The notes beneath the pieces were generated by a model. That model had not been told where the DNA came from and ran no database searches. It saw only the letters and a program-made list of their open reading frames with translations. The translations under genes were made by a program, and so were the position numbers. Of a stretch of 64,000 nt of DNA, positions 1 to 7,923 are shown in pieces (within the stretch, counting starts at the first letter, position 1; the number at the start of each line of letters is the position of its first letter). The DNA comes from Streptomyces violaceoruber (lineage in GTDB: Bacteria; Actinomycetota; Actinomycetes; Streptomycetales; Streptomycetaceae), in assembly GCF_033406955.1 (NCBI RefSeq), contig NZ_CP137734.1, positions 8,308,001-8,372,000 on the forward strand. Reading direction: 5' to 3'.

Positions 1-469
1 GGTAGGGCGGGGTGCCGCCCTTGACGCTGCTGCTGGACACCCAGAGCACCAGCCCCTGCCCGCGCCGGCGCATACCGGGCAGGGCGGCGCGGTTGACGCG
101 CTGCGTGGACAGCACGTTCACGTCGTAGAGCGCGGCGAGCTGGTCGGGCGTGAACGCCTCCGCGGGGCCGGTCGACATGTGCCCGGCATTGTGGACGAGG
201 ACGTCGATGTGGCCGTACTCCGCCTCGATGCCCGCGATGGCGGCGTCGACGGAGGCCTGTGAGTTCACGTCGAGTTCGACCGGACGCAGGTCGACCCCGT
301 GCTCGCGCGAGTAGTCGAGGGCCGCCTGCACCTGCGGGGCGTTGCGGCCGGCGGTGTGGCGCATCCCGGCGTGGACGGTGTGGCCGGCGTCGGCCAGCGC
401 ACGGGCGGTGAGCGCGCCGAAGCCACTGGAGGCGCCGGTGATGACGACGACGGTGCCGGTGGGGGACAT
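1..469 (-). CDS. SDR family oxidoreductase (C-terminus beyond left edge)
   Basis: This is an NAD(P)-dependent short-chain dehydrogenase. Only the first 156 residues lie in the window and the C-terminal part is off the left edge. The ATG at 469 is followed by a Rossmann glycine motif TGASSGFG near residues 11-18. The cofactor-adenine motif NAG occurs near residue 94 and a catalytic-serine strand (VSSSS) near residue 144. The YxxxK pair is not yet reached. It lies 56 bp downstream of a second SDR gene on the same strand, so the two are probably co-transcribed from the operator region at 1300-1344. The substrate cannot be inferred. The VSSSS plus KGGTPPY pattern is typical of oxidoreductases annotated as general ketone or alcohol dehydrogenases. 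Confidence 0.9.
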   Translation of the reverse strand, partial: MSPTGTVVVITGASSGFGALTARALADAGHTVHAGMRHTAGRNAPQVQAALDYSREHGVDLRPVELDVNSQASVDAAIAGIEAEYGHIDVLVHNAGHMSTGPAEAFTPDQLAALYDVNVLSTQRVNRAALPGMRRRGQGLVLWVSSSSVKGGTPPY

Positions 470-525
470 GAGCGGGTCCTTTCGCTGGGGGGAGAAAAGG
501 GGGAGGGATCTGCCGCGGGACGCGG

Positions 526-1266
526 TTACGCGAGGCCGCCGTTGGCGTGGAGGACCTGGCCGTTGATCCAGCGGGCGGGCCCGGCGAGGAAGGCGACGGT
601 CTCGGCGATGTCCTCGGGGCGGCCGAGGCGCTCCAGGGGGGTCGCCTTGGCGAACTTGTCGACGGTCTCCTCGTCCTTGCCCTGGAGGAAGAGGGGAGTG
701 GCCGTGGGGCCGGGGGCGACGGCGTTGACCGTGATGTCCCGGCCGCGCAGTTCCCGGGCGAGGACGAGGGTCATGGCCTCGACCGCCGCCTTGCTGGCGA
801 CGTAGGCGCCGTAGGTGGGCAGCTGGGTGCGGACCACGGACGTGGAGAAGTTGACGACGGCTCCGCCGGGGCGCACGGTGCGGGCGGCCTGCTGGTTGAC
901 GACGAAGGTGCCGCGGATGTTGGTCCGGTGCATCCGGTCCAGGTCGGCGAGGTCCAGGGTCTCGACGGGCGCGAGGATCATGATGCCGGCGGTGTTGACG
1001 ACCACGTCGATGCCGCCGAAGGCCGACCGTACGGTGTCGAAGGCGGTGCCCATCGCGTCCTCGTCGGCGACGTCGCCGCCGACCGCGAGTGCCCGGCCGC
1101 CGGCGGCGTTGATCGCGGCGACCGTCTCCTCGGCCTTCGCCCGGTTGCCGGCGTACTGGACGGCGACGGCGAACCCGTCCCGGGCCAGGCGCTCGGCCAC
1201 CACTCGGCCGATGCCGCCGGAACCTCCGGTGACCAGGGCGACGCGGTTGCTCTCGGGGGTGCTCAT
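526..1266 (-). CDS. SDR family NAD(P)-dependent oxidoreductase
   Basis: This 246-residue protein has the classical SDR length. It shows TGGSGGIG near residue 14 for cofactor binding, a VNTAGI motif near residue 90 in place of NNAG, a serine in NFSTSVV, and the catalytic YGAYVASK pair (Tyr and Lys four apart) near residue 152. The C-terminal part, with GRPEDIAETVAFLAGP and GQVLHANGG, matches the FabG-like 3-oxoacyl-reductase-type subfamily, but the physiological substrate is unknown. The ATG start at 1266 is preceded by an AGGAG ribosome-binding site. Two palindromic sites overlap the likely promoter immediately upstream. It is the first gene of a probable two-gene operon with the SDR that runs off the left edge. 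Confidence 0.93.
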   Translation of the reverse strand: MSTPESNRVALVTGGSGGIGRVVAERLARDGFAVAVQYAGNRAKAEETVAAINAAGGRALAVGGDVADEDAMGTAFDTVRSAFGGIDVVVNTAGIMILAPVETLDLADLDRMHRTNIRGTFVVNQQAARTVRPGGAVVNFSTSVVRTQLPTYGAYVASKAAVEAMTLVLARELRGRDITVNAVAPGPTATPLFLQGKDEETVDKFAKATPLERLGRPEDIAETVAFLAGPARWINGQVLHANGGLA

Positions 1267-1299
1267 GGGGATCTCCTGGAAGTCGGTGCGTGCGCTCTA

Positions 1300-1344
1300 A
1301 TGAACGACACGTTCATATAACCACGAAATGAACGCACTGTCCAT
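1300..1344 (-). promoter_or_regulatory. Two TetR-type operator copies overlapping a promoter
   Basis: Positions 1300-1316 form a perfect palindrome with ATGAACG and CGTTCAT arms around ACA. Positions 1328-1344 repeat the same 17-bp pattern (ATGAACG, CAC, TGTCCAT) with two mismatches in the right arm, 28 bp away centre to centre. Read on the minus strand, TGGACA in the second copy and TATATG next to the first are spaced by 18 bp and could be the -35 and -10 boxes for the SDR gene starting at 1266. The layout suggests repression by a dimeric regulator, but no regulator gene is adjacent. Confidence 0.6.
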
Positions 1345-1404
1345 ATATTCCATCGGCCGGGCTGGAGTCGCCCGCGGCGGTGTGGACGAGGACCGGACCG
1401 TCGC

Positions 1405-2535
1405 TCAGACCGGCGGGCCGAGCTCGGCCGTGATCAGATCCGTGAGGCGTCTAGCGGTGTCGAAGTGGGGTGTGAGGAGGGTCTTGGTCACGGCAAGGGC
1501 GATGCCGGCCGCGGTGTCGGCACAGACGTAGCTGCCGCCGCCACCGATCCAGCCGAACGTGGCGAGCGCCTCGCCCGTCCGGGACCCGACACCGCCCAGC
1601 GGATAGCCCAGGCCCAGCCGGACGTGGTGGCCGAAGACCTGGTCGGTGCCCTCGAAGGCCACCGCCGTCACCTCCGCGAGCTGCCCCGGGTCGATGAGTC
1701 GGCCGTCGAGGAGCGCGGCGTTCATGGCGGCGATTCCCCGTGCGGTGAAGGTGCCGACCGACGGGACGTCAGCCCGGAGGACCTCGGCGTTGTTGCCCAG
1801 CTCCGCGGTCGGCCGCAGCTCCCACGGGGCGAGGACGGCTTCGTCGTCGGTCGCGGCGGCCGCGGGCGGCCGCACGTCCTCGAGGTGGGCGTCCTCGAGG
1901 TGGGCCAGCCGGGCCAGGTCGGTCCGGGGCACCGAGAAGTAGAGGTTCCCTTCGAGGCCCAGCGGCTCGGTGACCCACTCGCGCAGGAGCTGCCGCATCG
2001 GCCTGCCCGTTGCCCGGCGTGCGATCTCGCCGACGAGGAAGCCGTAGGTGTACGAGTGGTATCCGGTTCTGGTTCCGGGGCGCCACCGAGGTGCGGCGTC
2101 GGCGAGCGCCGTGCACACCCGCGACCAGTCGGACAGGTCCCCGGGGCCGATGTCACGGGGCATGGCCGGAACGCCCGCCGAGTGGGTGAGCACGTGCCGC
2201 AGTGTCGTGGTCCCCTTGCCGTGGGCGCCGAACCGGGGCCACAGCTCGGCCACCGGCGTGTCGTACCCGATCCGACCGCTCTTGACGAGCAGATGGGCGA
2301 CGAGCGAGGTCATGACCTTGCCGGCGGAGAAACCGAAGAACGGAGTCTCAGGGGTCACCCTGCGCCCGGTCCGGCTGTCGGCGACACCGGCCACGGCGTC
2401 GACGACGAGAGCACCGTGGTGGTACACGGCGACCTGCAAGCCCTTTTCGGCCCCCGTACCCACGAGTTCGTCGAGCACGCCCTGGACCTTCTGCTGCAGC
2501 GAGGGTCCCGGCACGGCGTCCGGTTCACTTCCCAA
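1405..2535 (-). CDS. Serine hydrolase, beta-lactamase/esterase family
   Basis: This 376-residue protein belongs to the class C beta-lactamase-like/EstB serine hydrolase family. The catalytic SxxK motif is seen as FSAGK about 70 residues in, and the YxN-region tyrosine as YHSYTYG about 100 residues later. A glycine-rich GWIGGGGS near the C-terminus takes the place of the KTG/HxG motif. There is no signal peptide, so it is probably a cytoplasmic esterase or peptidase. The reading frame is open further upstream, but the TTG at 2535 is preceded by GGAGG at good spacing and begins the family's N-terminal helix. It lies 41 bp after a DUF3500 gene on the same strand, so the two probably share a transcript. 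The natural substrate is unknown. Confidence 0.85.
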   Translation of the reverse strand: MGSEPDAVPGPSLQQKVQGVLDELVGTGAEKGLQVAVYHHGALVVDAVAGVADSRTGRRVTPETPFFGFSAGKVMTSLVAHLLVKSGRIGYDTPVAELWPRFGAHGKGTTTLRHVLTHSAGVPAMPRDIGPGDLSDWSRVCTALADAAPRWRPGTRTGYHSYTYGFLVGEIARRATGRPMRQLLREWVTEPLGLEGNLYFSVPRTDLARLAHLEDAHLEDVRPPAAAATDDEAVLAPWELRPTAELGNNAEVLRADVPSVGTFTARGIAAMNAALLDGRLIDPGQLAEVTAVAFEGTDQVFGHHVRLGLGYPLGGVGSRTGEALATFGWIGGGGSYVCADTAAGIALAVTKTLLTPHFDTARRLTDLITAELGPPV

Positions 2536-2576
2536 CGTGTCGCCTCCTCCGTCCGGGCCCGTACCGGTGGCGGTCT

Positions 2577-3545
2577 CTAGAAGTGCTGCTCCGTGTAGTG
2601 CCCGCGGAGCAGGTCGGTTCCCCAGTCGTGGCGGACGTGCCGCCAGACGGAGTGGGCGTGGTTGCCGTCGTCCTGCGTGTTGTCGTACTCGATCAGGAAG
2701 TCCGGGGCGCGGACGCAGTAGTAGTGCCGGTCTCCCGGAGCGAGGCCCCCGGCCCAGGCGAAGGACAGGGAGCCCAGACCGCGGCGCACGGCGTCGGACC
2801 AGCACTCGCGCGCGTACGCCTCGGGCGCACGGTCGAGATAGCGGCCCACCAGACGCTCCAGAAGGCGCTGTTGCCCCGGCGCCAGGCGGTCGTACCGCAG
2901 GCCCTCCGGAAGGAGACCCGGATCGGCGAACGGGTCGGCCCGGGTCAGGATGTCGTCCGGTGGTGTGGCGGCGAAGAGTGCCGACGCCCGCGTGGTGCCG
3001 CCCAGGCTCGTGATCAGCTCCCGGGCCAGATCCTCCTCCGGGCCCAGGGGCCGGAGACCGGGCCGCGGGCCGTTTCCGGTGCGAGCCGGTTCCGCGCCGA
3101 CGAAGTGCGGGGTCACCCGGACCCCGGCCGCGGTGACCAGTACGTGGACGGCCAGGTGGTGGCCGTTCAGCCGCCAGCCCCACGGTTCGTCACCGCCCGG
3201 GTCGCCGAGCAGCCGCACCCAGTAGCGGTCCGGCCCCGGATGCCCCGCCCGGGCGCGACGGTGCCGCTCCACCTCGATCGCCCCGCGCACCAGCTCCGCT
3301 CCCGCCGCGCTGTGCGCCGTGGTCAGGAGCGCGTCGACCACCTCGCGCTGCCGGCCGTCGAGACCTTCGGTGGAAAGGCCGGGGCGCGGGCCCGGCAGAT
3401 ACGTCCACTCGCGCAGCTCGGGCGTGTCCAAACGGTCGGGCCCGGCACGCAGCTCACGTACCTGCTCCGGCTCCAGGACGGCGAGAAGGGCACGCGCCGC
3501 CTCCCGCATCCCGGAGGCGACGCCCTGCGAAGGAATCCCGCTCAC
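2577..3545 (-). CDS. DUF3500 domain protein
   Basis: This 322-residue protein matches the DUF3500 family, which has no known catalytic role. Visible family features are the GWRLNGHHLAVH segment, a histidine-rich core (TPHFVGAEPA) followed by an acidic region, and a C-terminal FLIEYDNTQDDGNHAHSVWR segment rich in Asp, Asn and His that could bind a metal. The GTG at 3545 is chosen because it follows a strong GGGAGGAG site by four bases; the open frame upstream has no coding look. No export signal is present. It is followed 41 bp later by a serine hydrolase gene on the same strand. I can give no reaction for it. Confidence 0.8.
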   Translation of the reverse strand: MSGIPSQGVASGMREAARALLAVLEPEQVRELRAGPDRLDTPELREWTYLPGPRPGLSTEGLDGRQREVVDALLTTAHSAAGAELVRGAIEVERHRRARAGHPGPDRYWVRLLGDPGGDEPWGWRLNGHHLAVHVLVTAAGVRVTPHFVGAEPARTGNGPRPGLRPLGPEEDLARELITSLGGTTRASALFAATPPDDILTRADPFADPGLLPEGLRYDRLAPGQQRLLERLVGRYLDRAPEAYARECWSDAVRRGLGSLSFAWAGGLAPGDRHYYCVRAPDFLIEYDNTQDDGNHAHSVWRHVRHDWGTDLLRGHYTEQHF

Positions 3546-3601
3546 GCTTCTCCTCCCGCCGACGGCCACGGAGTCCATTCTGCGCGGTGAGCGGAGCGCT
3601 G

Positions 3602-3976
3602 TCAGTGCGGCGCCGCTGCCGGGTCCAGGGCGCAGGCCACCTGCGGCCGCCCGCTCCGGGCATCCGGTGGATGCGGGGCGGCACCCCGGACCTCGGTCGC
3701 GCCGGGGACGACGCGGGCGAGCAGGCAGTCCTGCGGGTCGAAGTGGTTGCCCCTCACCGGCGGGGCGAAGGTCAGCGCGGGGTCCTCCGGGCAGTCCACG
3801 TCGTCGGGGTCCTCGCGCCACCGCGACGCGGGGGACACCCGTACCGTGAAACAGCTGCGCACGGTGATCTCCTCGAAACCGGCCCACGAGTCGTACGCCG
3901 AGCCGGACATGCGGACGATCACGTCGACACCGTCTCCTTCGTGTGCGGAGGTGCCCGTCACCCGCATCACCTCCAC
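3602..3976 (-). pseudogene. Small conserved protein, probably frameshifted
   Basis: The segment 3602-3976 encodes a 124-residue protein with two Cys-containing blocks (VRSCFTVRV and VDCPEDPAL) separated by a tryptophan-rich stretch. I recognise no function. Immediately upstream, in another frame ending with TGA at 3967, lies a helix-like coding segment containing ADVVREAARTVGERLYG and RRPRTAEESGRAVSR. That frame has no ATG or GTG start near its beginning; the nearest GTG is about 60 codons upstream. The two segments read naturally as one protein if one base change is made around 3974-3985, so I favour a frameshifted gene. The alternative is two coupled genes, since the TGA overlaps an ATG (TGATG) at 3967. 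A single start at the GTG at 3976 or ATG at 3967 is also possible. Confidence 0.5.
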
Positions 3977-4249
3977 CTGTCCATCCGCGAAACGGCCCGC
4001 CCGCTCTCCTCCGCCGTGCGCGGACGCCGGCCGTACAGCCGCTCGCCCACCGTCCTGGCTGCCTCGCGTACGACATCGGCCGCCTCGCTCCGGGACGACT
4101 GTGCCGGCTCCCTACGGCGTACGGCAGCGCTCGGCCACCCGTTACGGAGCCGTCGATCCGGGCTTCGCCCGCCGTTCACCCGTCGTCCCCGCGGCACTCG
4201 CCCTCGGCTGAGAACGTTCGGCGACGGAGTGGACCGGACCGGAGGAAAG

Positions 4250-6622
4250 ATGTCCCCCAAGAGCAAGAGAACCCGCGCCGCGCTGGCCGCCCTGGTGGTG
4301 GCCGCCGGCAGCCTGGCGACCGCGGGAGCCGCGCGGGCGGAGCAGCCGCACCACGGGCAGCGGCATGATGATCAGCAGGCCCAGGCCCAGGCCCAGCAGG
4401 GGCGGTCGAGCCTGTTCGAGCGCACCGCCACCTACCCGGTCTTCCACAACCGTCCGGCCGGCGAGGACGCGGCGGCCGGGACCGTCGCGGAGATCTCCTC
4501 GGTCAGCGAGGACGGCCGCACCCTCGTGCACACCGACGCGGTGGCCCGGCGGATCGGCTTCCTGGACATCTCCGACCCCGGCCACCCGCGCGGCCTCGGC
4601 ACCCTGTCACTGGCCCGACTCGGCGACGCCGAGGACGAGCCCACCTCGGTGACCGTGGTCGGCCAGTACGTGCTGGTGGTCGTCAACACCAGCGCGAGCC
4701 ACGCGCGGCCCTCCGGACGGCTCGACGTCGTTTCGCTGCGCGACCGCAAGCGGGTGGCGAGCTTCGACCTCGGTGGGCAGCCCGACTCCGTCGCCGTCAG
4801 CAAGGACAAGCGCTACGCCGCCGTCGCGGTCGAGAACGAACGCGACGAGGAGGCGACGCCGCCCGGCCGCGACGAGGGCGACCTGCCGCAGGCACCGGCC
4901 GGCTTCGTGCAGATCGTCGACCTGGGCCGGGGCGCCGCCCCCGCACACTGGCGGACCCGGGCGGTTCCGCTGACCCGGGCCGACGGCCGGGCGCTGCCCG
5001 TGCTGGCCGAGGCCGGGATCGCCGAACCGACGGACCCGGAGCCGGAGTACGTCTCGATCAACAGCCGCAACCAGCTCGCGGTGACGCTCCAGGAGAACAA
5101 CGGTGTCGTCCTGATCGACCTGCCGACCGGCCGGATCGCCAAGGCGTTCGGCGCCGGCACTGCCTCGGTGCGCGGCATCGACACCGAATCCGACGGCAGG
5201 ATCGACCAGCGCGGGTCCATCGAGGACCTCCCTCGCGAACCCGACGCCGTCGGCTGGATCGACGACCGCTACCTCGCCACCGCCAACGAGGGCGACTGGC
5301 GCGGCGGTACCCGTGGCTGGTCCGTGTTCGACAGCCGCACCGGCAAGCCGGTGTGGGACGCGGGCAACAGCTTCGAGCGGCTCGCCGTGCGCCACGGCCT
5401 GCACGACGAGGGCCGGTCGGGCAAGAAGGGCGCCGAGCCGGAAGGCATCGCGATCGCCGAGTACGACGGCGTGCCCTACGCCTTCGTCGGCTCGGAGCGC
5501 GACAACTTCGTCGCGGTCTACGACGTCAGCCGCCCCACCCGGCCGGTCTTCCGCCAGTTGCTGCCCGCCACCAACGGCCCCGAGGGCCTGCTGCCGATCC
5601 CGTCGCGCGGACTGCTCGCGGTCTCCAGCGAGGAGGACGACGCCGAGGCGGGCGTGCGCGCGTCCGTGAGCCTGTTCCGGCTGGGGCGGGGCACCGGCCA
5701 GACCCCCTCGTTCCCGGGCATCGTCTCGGCCGACGACGACCGCGGCGCCCCGATCGGCTGGGGAGCGCTCGGCGCGCTGTCCGCGGCACCGGGCAAGCCG
5801 CACCGGCTCTACACGGTCACCGACGCGGCGTACTCCACCACCCGCATCCTCACCGTCGACACGGCCCGCCGCCCCGCCGTCATCACCCGGGAACTGACCG
5901 TCAAGGACGCCGACGGGCGGCCCGCGGGGTATGACGCCGAGGGCATCCACGCCCGGCCGCAGGGCGGCTTCTGGCTCGCCGTCGAGGGCGGGACGGGCGC
6001 GGGCAACAAGCTCGTCCGGCTCGACGCGCGGGGCGTGACCCGGCAGGTCGTCCCGCTGCCGGCCGACGTCGCCGCGGGCCTCGGCAAGCAGGGCTTCGAG
6101 GGAGTCACCGCCACCACCGACCGGCGCGGGCACGAGGTCGTGTGGGCCGCGCTCCAGCGCGAGGCCGCGGGCGACCCGGCGGGTGTCGTACGGCTGGGAC
6201 GCTACGACGTGACGGCCGGCACCTGGAGCTGGTACGGCTACCGGCTCGAATCCACCGGGACGGCCGGTGACTGGATGGGGCTGTCCGAGATCACCGTGGT
6301 CGGAGACCGCCTCGCGGTGATCGAGCGCGACAAGCTCAACGGCCCCGCCGCCAGGGTCAAGCGGATCTACACCGTGGACCTGCCGAAGTCGGCGGCGCCC
6401 TCGGGAGCCCTGCGGATCCTGCCGAAGAGGCTCGCGCACGACGTGCTGCCGGACCTGCGGGCCACCAACGGCTGGACGCAGGAGAAGCTCGAGGGTCTGA
6501 CCGTGGGCGGTGACGGCCGCGTCTACGCCGTCACCGACAACGACGCCCTGGACGACGCCACCGGGGAGACCGTCTTCCTGGACCTCGGCACGGCCCGACA
6601 GGTCTTCGGCCGCCGGGGCTGA
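4250..6622 (+). CDS. Secreted phytase-like/esterase-like beta-propeller protein
   Basis: This 790-residue exported protein starts at the ATG at 4250 behind GGAGGAAAG; upstream in-frame sequence is not coding. It has a Sec-type signal (positive charges, a hydrophobic alanine/valine core, then ARA-EQ near residue 33). The N-terminal half carries repeated propeller-type blades, such as VSEDGRTLVHTDA and LDVVSLRDRKRVASFDLGG, of the LVIVD/choice-of-anchor I kind. The C-terminal half contains the esterase-like-activity-of-phytase domain, with GYDAEGIHARPQGGFWLAVEGG and TQEKLEGLTV. A phosphomonoesterase or phosphodiesterase role outside the cell is plausible but not shown. The stop codon lies inside a perfect hairpin shared with the convergent gene downstream. 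Confidence 0.85.
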   Translation: MSPKSKRTRAALAALVVAAGSLATAGAARAEQPHHGQRHDDQQAQAQAQQGRSSLFERTATYPVFHNRPAGEDAAAGTVAEISSVSEDGRTLVHTDAVARRIGFLDISDPGHPRGLGTLSLARLGDAEDEPTSVTVVGQYVLVVVNTSASHARPSGRLDVVSLRDRKRVASFDLGGQPDSVAVSKDKRYAAVAVENERDEEATPPGRDEGDLPQAPAGFVQIVDLGRGAAPAHWRTRAVPLTRADGRALPVLAEAGIAEPTDPEPEYVSINSRNQLAVTLQENNGVVLIDLPTGRIAKAFGAGTASVRGIDTESDGRIDQRGSIEDLPREPDAVGWIDDRYLATANEGDWRGGTRGWSVFDSRTGKPVWDAGNSFERLAVRHGLHDEGRSGKKGAEPEGIAIAEYDGVPYAFVGSERDNFVAVYDVSRPTRPVFRQLLPATNGPEGLLPIPSRGLLAVSSEEDDAEAGVRASVSLFRLGRGTGQTPSFPGIVSADDDRGAPIGWGALGALSAAPGKPHRLYTVTDAAYSTTRILTVDTARRPAVITRELTVKDADGRPAGYDAEGIHARPQGGFWLAVEGGTGAGNKLVRLDARGVTRQVVPLPADVAAGLGKQGFEGVTATTDRRGHEVVWAALQREAAGDPAGVVRLGRYDVTAGTWSWYGYRLESTGTAGDWMGLSEITVVGDRLAVIERDKLNGPAARVKRIYTVDLPKSAAPSGALRILPKRLAHDVLPDLRATNGWTQEKLEGLTVGGDGRVYAVTDNDALDDATGETVFLDLGTARQVFGRRG

Positions 6623-6643
6623 CGGACGAGGCGTCAGCCCCGG
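6613..6643. terminator. Bidirectional terminator hairpin
   Basis: A perfect 12-bp inverted repeat (CCGGGGCTGACG and CGTCAGCCCCGG, 7-base loop) spans the stop codons of the convergent genes ending at 6622 and 6634. Both genes run into it tail to tail, so it most likely terminates both. Confidence 0.75.
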
Positions 6644-7152
6644 CCGAGGACGCAGTACTTGTTGTTCGCGAGGTCGCTCAGGACGACCCAGGAGACATCC
6701 CCCTGACCGGCATCGGTCCGTGTCGCGCCGAGAGCCTCGAGCCGAGCGGCCTCCCTGGCCTGATCCTCGACCGGGTCGGACATCACGTCGAGGTGGATGC
6801 CGTTCCACGTGCCCTCCGGGTCGGCCAGTACCGTCCACGGTGCGTCGCTCCGGCCCACGTCGGCGTGCGTGGCGCCCAGTTCCTCGAGGCGGGTGGCCAA
6901 CTCCGCCCGACGGTCCTCGGAGGTGGTGGCAAGCTCGAGGTGGACTCGGTACTTCACCGTCTCCGGGTCCGGGACGCGGACGAGGTCGATGCAGACCGTG
7001 GACGGGTCCGGCCGGTCGAAGCCCACGGGTTCCAGGTTCGTGACGCCCGGCCCCTCGCTCGACGCGCGCCAGCCGAGCGCCTCCGCCCAGAAGCGGCCGA
7101 GCGCCGAGTCGTCCCGGGCCTTGAAGTTCACCCGCACAAGCTCCGGCGTCAT
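6634..7152 (-). CDS. VOC family protein with two glyoxalase-like halves
   Basis: This 172-residue protein is made of two vicinal-oxygen-chelate half domains. The first begins VRVNFKARDDSALGRFWAEALGW with a VHLELATTSEDR strand, and the second contains ATHADVG, DPEGTWNGIHLDV and a partial repeat ending WVVLSDLANNKYCVLG. Proteins of this kind are metal-dependent lyases, dioxygenases or antibiotic-sequestering proteins of the glyoxalase/bleomycin-resistance superfamily. The metal ligands are only partly conserved, so a binding role is as likely as catalysis. The ATG at 7152 is chosen because the open frame upstream runs through a neighbouring gene. It converges on the phytase-like gene through a shared terminator. 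The substrate is unknown. Confidence 0.85.
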   Translation of the reverse strand: MTPELVRVNFKARDDSALGRFWAEALGWRASSEGPGVTNLEPVGFDRPDPSTVCIDLVRVPDPETVKYRVHLELATTSEDRRAELATRLEELGATHADVGRSDAPWTVLADPEGTWNGIHLDVMSDPVEDQAREAARLEALGATRTDAGQGDVSWVVLSDLANNKYCVLGRG

Positions 7153-7244
7153 CCCGAAACCCCAGCCTTGCCGAGGCCCCGGGCAGCCCGACCGTCCCCG
7201 AGAGGGCTGGGCCGCACCGGTCCTGACCGTCCCCGCCGCGGGGC

Positions 7245-7532
7245 TCAGCAGGTGCGGCCGGTGTACCAGGCGCCGTCGATGTCGGAGCTGGATCCGATCC
7301 AGGTCACACCGGGCACCACACACCGCTCGCTGTTGGGCCCCCAGTCGTCGATCTCGATGACGATGTGCGAGCCGTCCGAGGTGCAGTGGTTGTAGTAGGC
7401 GTCGGAGGCGGTCTCGTAGAAGCCGCAGGGATTCGCTGCGGCCGGACCGGCGCTCAGGGTGATGGCGCCGGCGGAGGCGAGTGCCAGGGCGAGGGAGGCG
7501 AGGGCGCTGGTCACGATACGACGAAGGGGCAA
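7245..7532 (-). CDS. Small secreted DUF6355-family protein
   Basis: This protein of about 95 residues has a clear Sec signal peptide (RRIVTSALASLALALASAG followed by a GPAAAN cleavage region). The mature part is about 60 residues with four cysteines (NPCGFYE, YNHCTSDG, ERCVVPG and a final RTC), consistent with two disulfides. The pattern matches DUF6355, small secreted actinobacterial proteins sometimes annotated near natural-product genes, with no proven function. The TTG at 7532 is preferred because GGAG sits six bases upstream of it; a TTG four codons earlier is the alternative. No partner gene is visible, since it lies between a VOC gene on the same strand and a divergent ABC-F leader region. 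Confidence 0.75.
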   Translation of the reverse strand: MPLRRIVTSALASLALALASAGAITLSAGPAAANPCGFYETASDAYYNHCTSDGSHIVIEIDDWGPNSERCVVPGVTWIGSSSDIDGAWYTGRTC

Positions 7533-7748
7533 GGGGAGCTCCAAACGGTGGGGGATCGCCAGGCGGGACTGCCGCTGTCTGCCGATCCGTTGTCGATGCG
7601 ACGCCCAGACTCACAGCATCGGCGCGGGCGCTCTGAGCAATGGCGGCGCCGTTCACCCGGCGTAACGATTCACTGCTGCGCCGATCAGTTGATCTCCACC
7701 GGTTCACGATGCACCGCGCTCGGGGGCGCACCGACGAACAAGGCGAGA

Positions 7749-7923
7749 CGTATCGTCTTGCCAATGGGTGCGGCGTGGCGTACCGTCCTTGGCATGGGTT
7801 CCCTGTGAGATCACCGGCGCCGACGGCGTAGAGCACCGCTCCGCCGTCGCCGCGCCTCGCCGTGCCGTCCACCCACCCCGATCCGGCCCGGGCCGATCCC
7901 GTGCGGCCAGGAGGGACCCGATC
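7749..7923 (+). promoter_or_regulatory. ABC-F leader region with repeated start-site element and hairpins
   Basis: The 391 bp between 7533 and 7923 hold no full gene. Within them, 7749-7769 and 7779-7799 are related 21-bp direct repeats (15 of 21 identical), each with a -10-like TAYCGT about seven bases before an ATGGGT. A GC-rich inverted repeat around 7820-7857 (GCCGACGGCG against CGCCGTCGCC) and a second at 7880-7898 (GATC flanking GGCCCGGGCC) precede the AGGAGGG ribosome-binding site of the ABC-F gene. Leader, hairpins and strong site are arranged as in ribosome-mediated attenuators, but no alternative pairing has been computed. Confidence 0.4.
7764..7808 (+). CDS. Candidate 14-residue leader peptide
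   Basis: The ATG at 7764 opens a 15-codon frame encoding MGAAWRTVLGMGSL and ending with TGA at 7806-7808. It lies 115 bases upstream of the ABC-F start. A -10-like TATCGT ends seven bases before the ATG, which fits a leaderless transcript. A second in-frame ATG GGT occurs ten codons later behind a similar TACCGT. Known inducible resistance genes of the ABC-F class often have such short upstream frames whose translation by a drug-stalled ribosome controls readthrough. The assignment rests on position and structure only; random short frames are common. Confidence 0.35.
   Translation: MGAAWRTVLGMGSL

Noticed and set aside
1328..1531. 67-codon plus-strand frame as a divergent TetR regulator for the SDR operon
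   Set aside because: No helix-turn-helix and it overlaps the serine hydrolase; it starts inside the operator.
3587..4249. Upstream extension of the phytase-like protein
   Set aside because: The frame is open but the signal peptide and GGAGGAAAG site place the true start at 4250.
4607..6838. Minus-strand 743-codon reading frame antisense to the phytase-like gene
   Set aside because: Composition follows from the GC-rich third positions of the sense gene; no start signal or family motifs.
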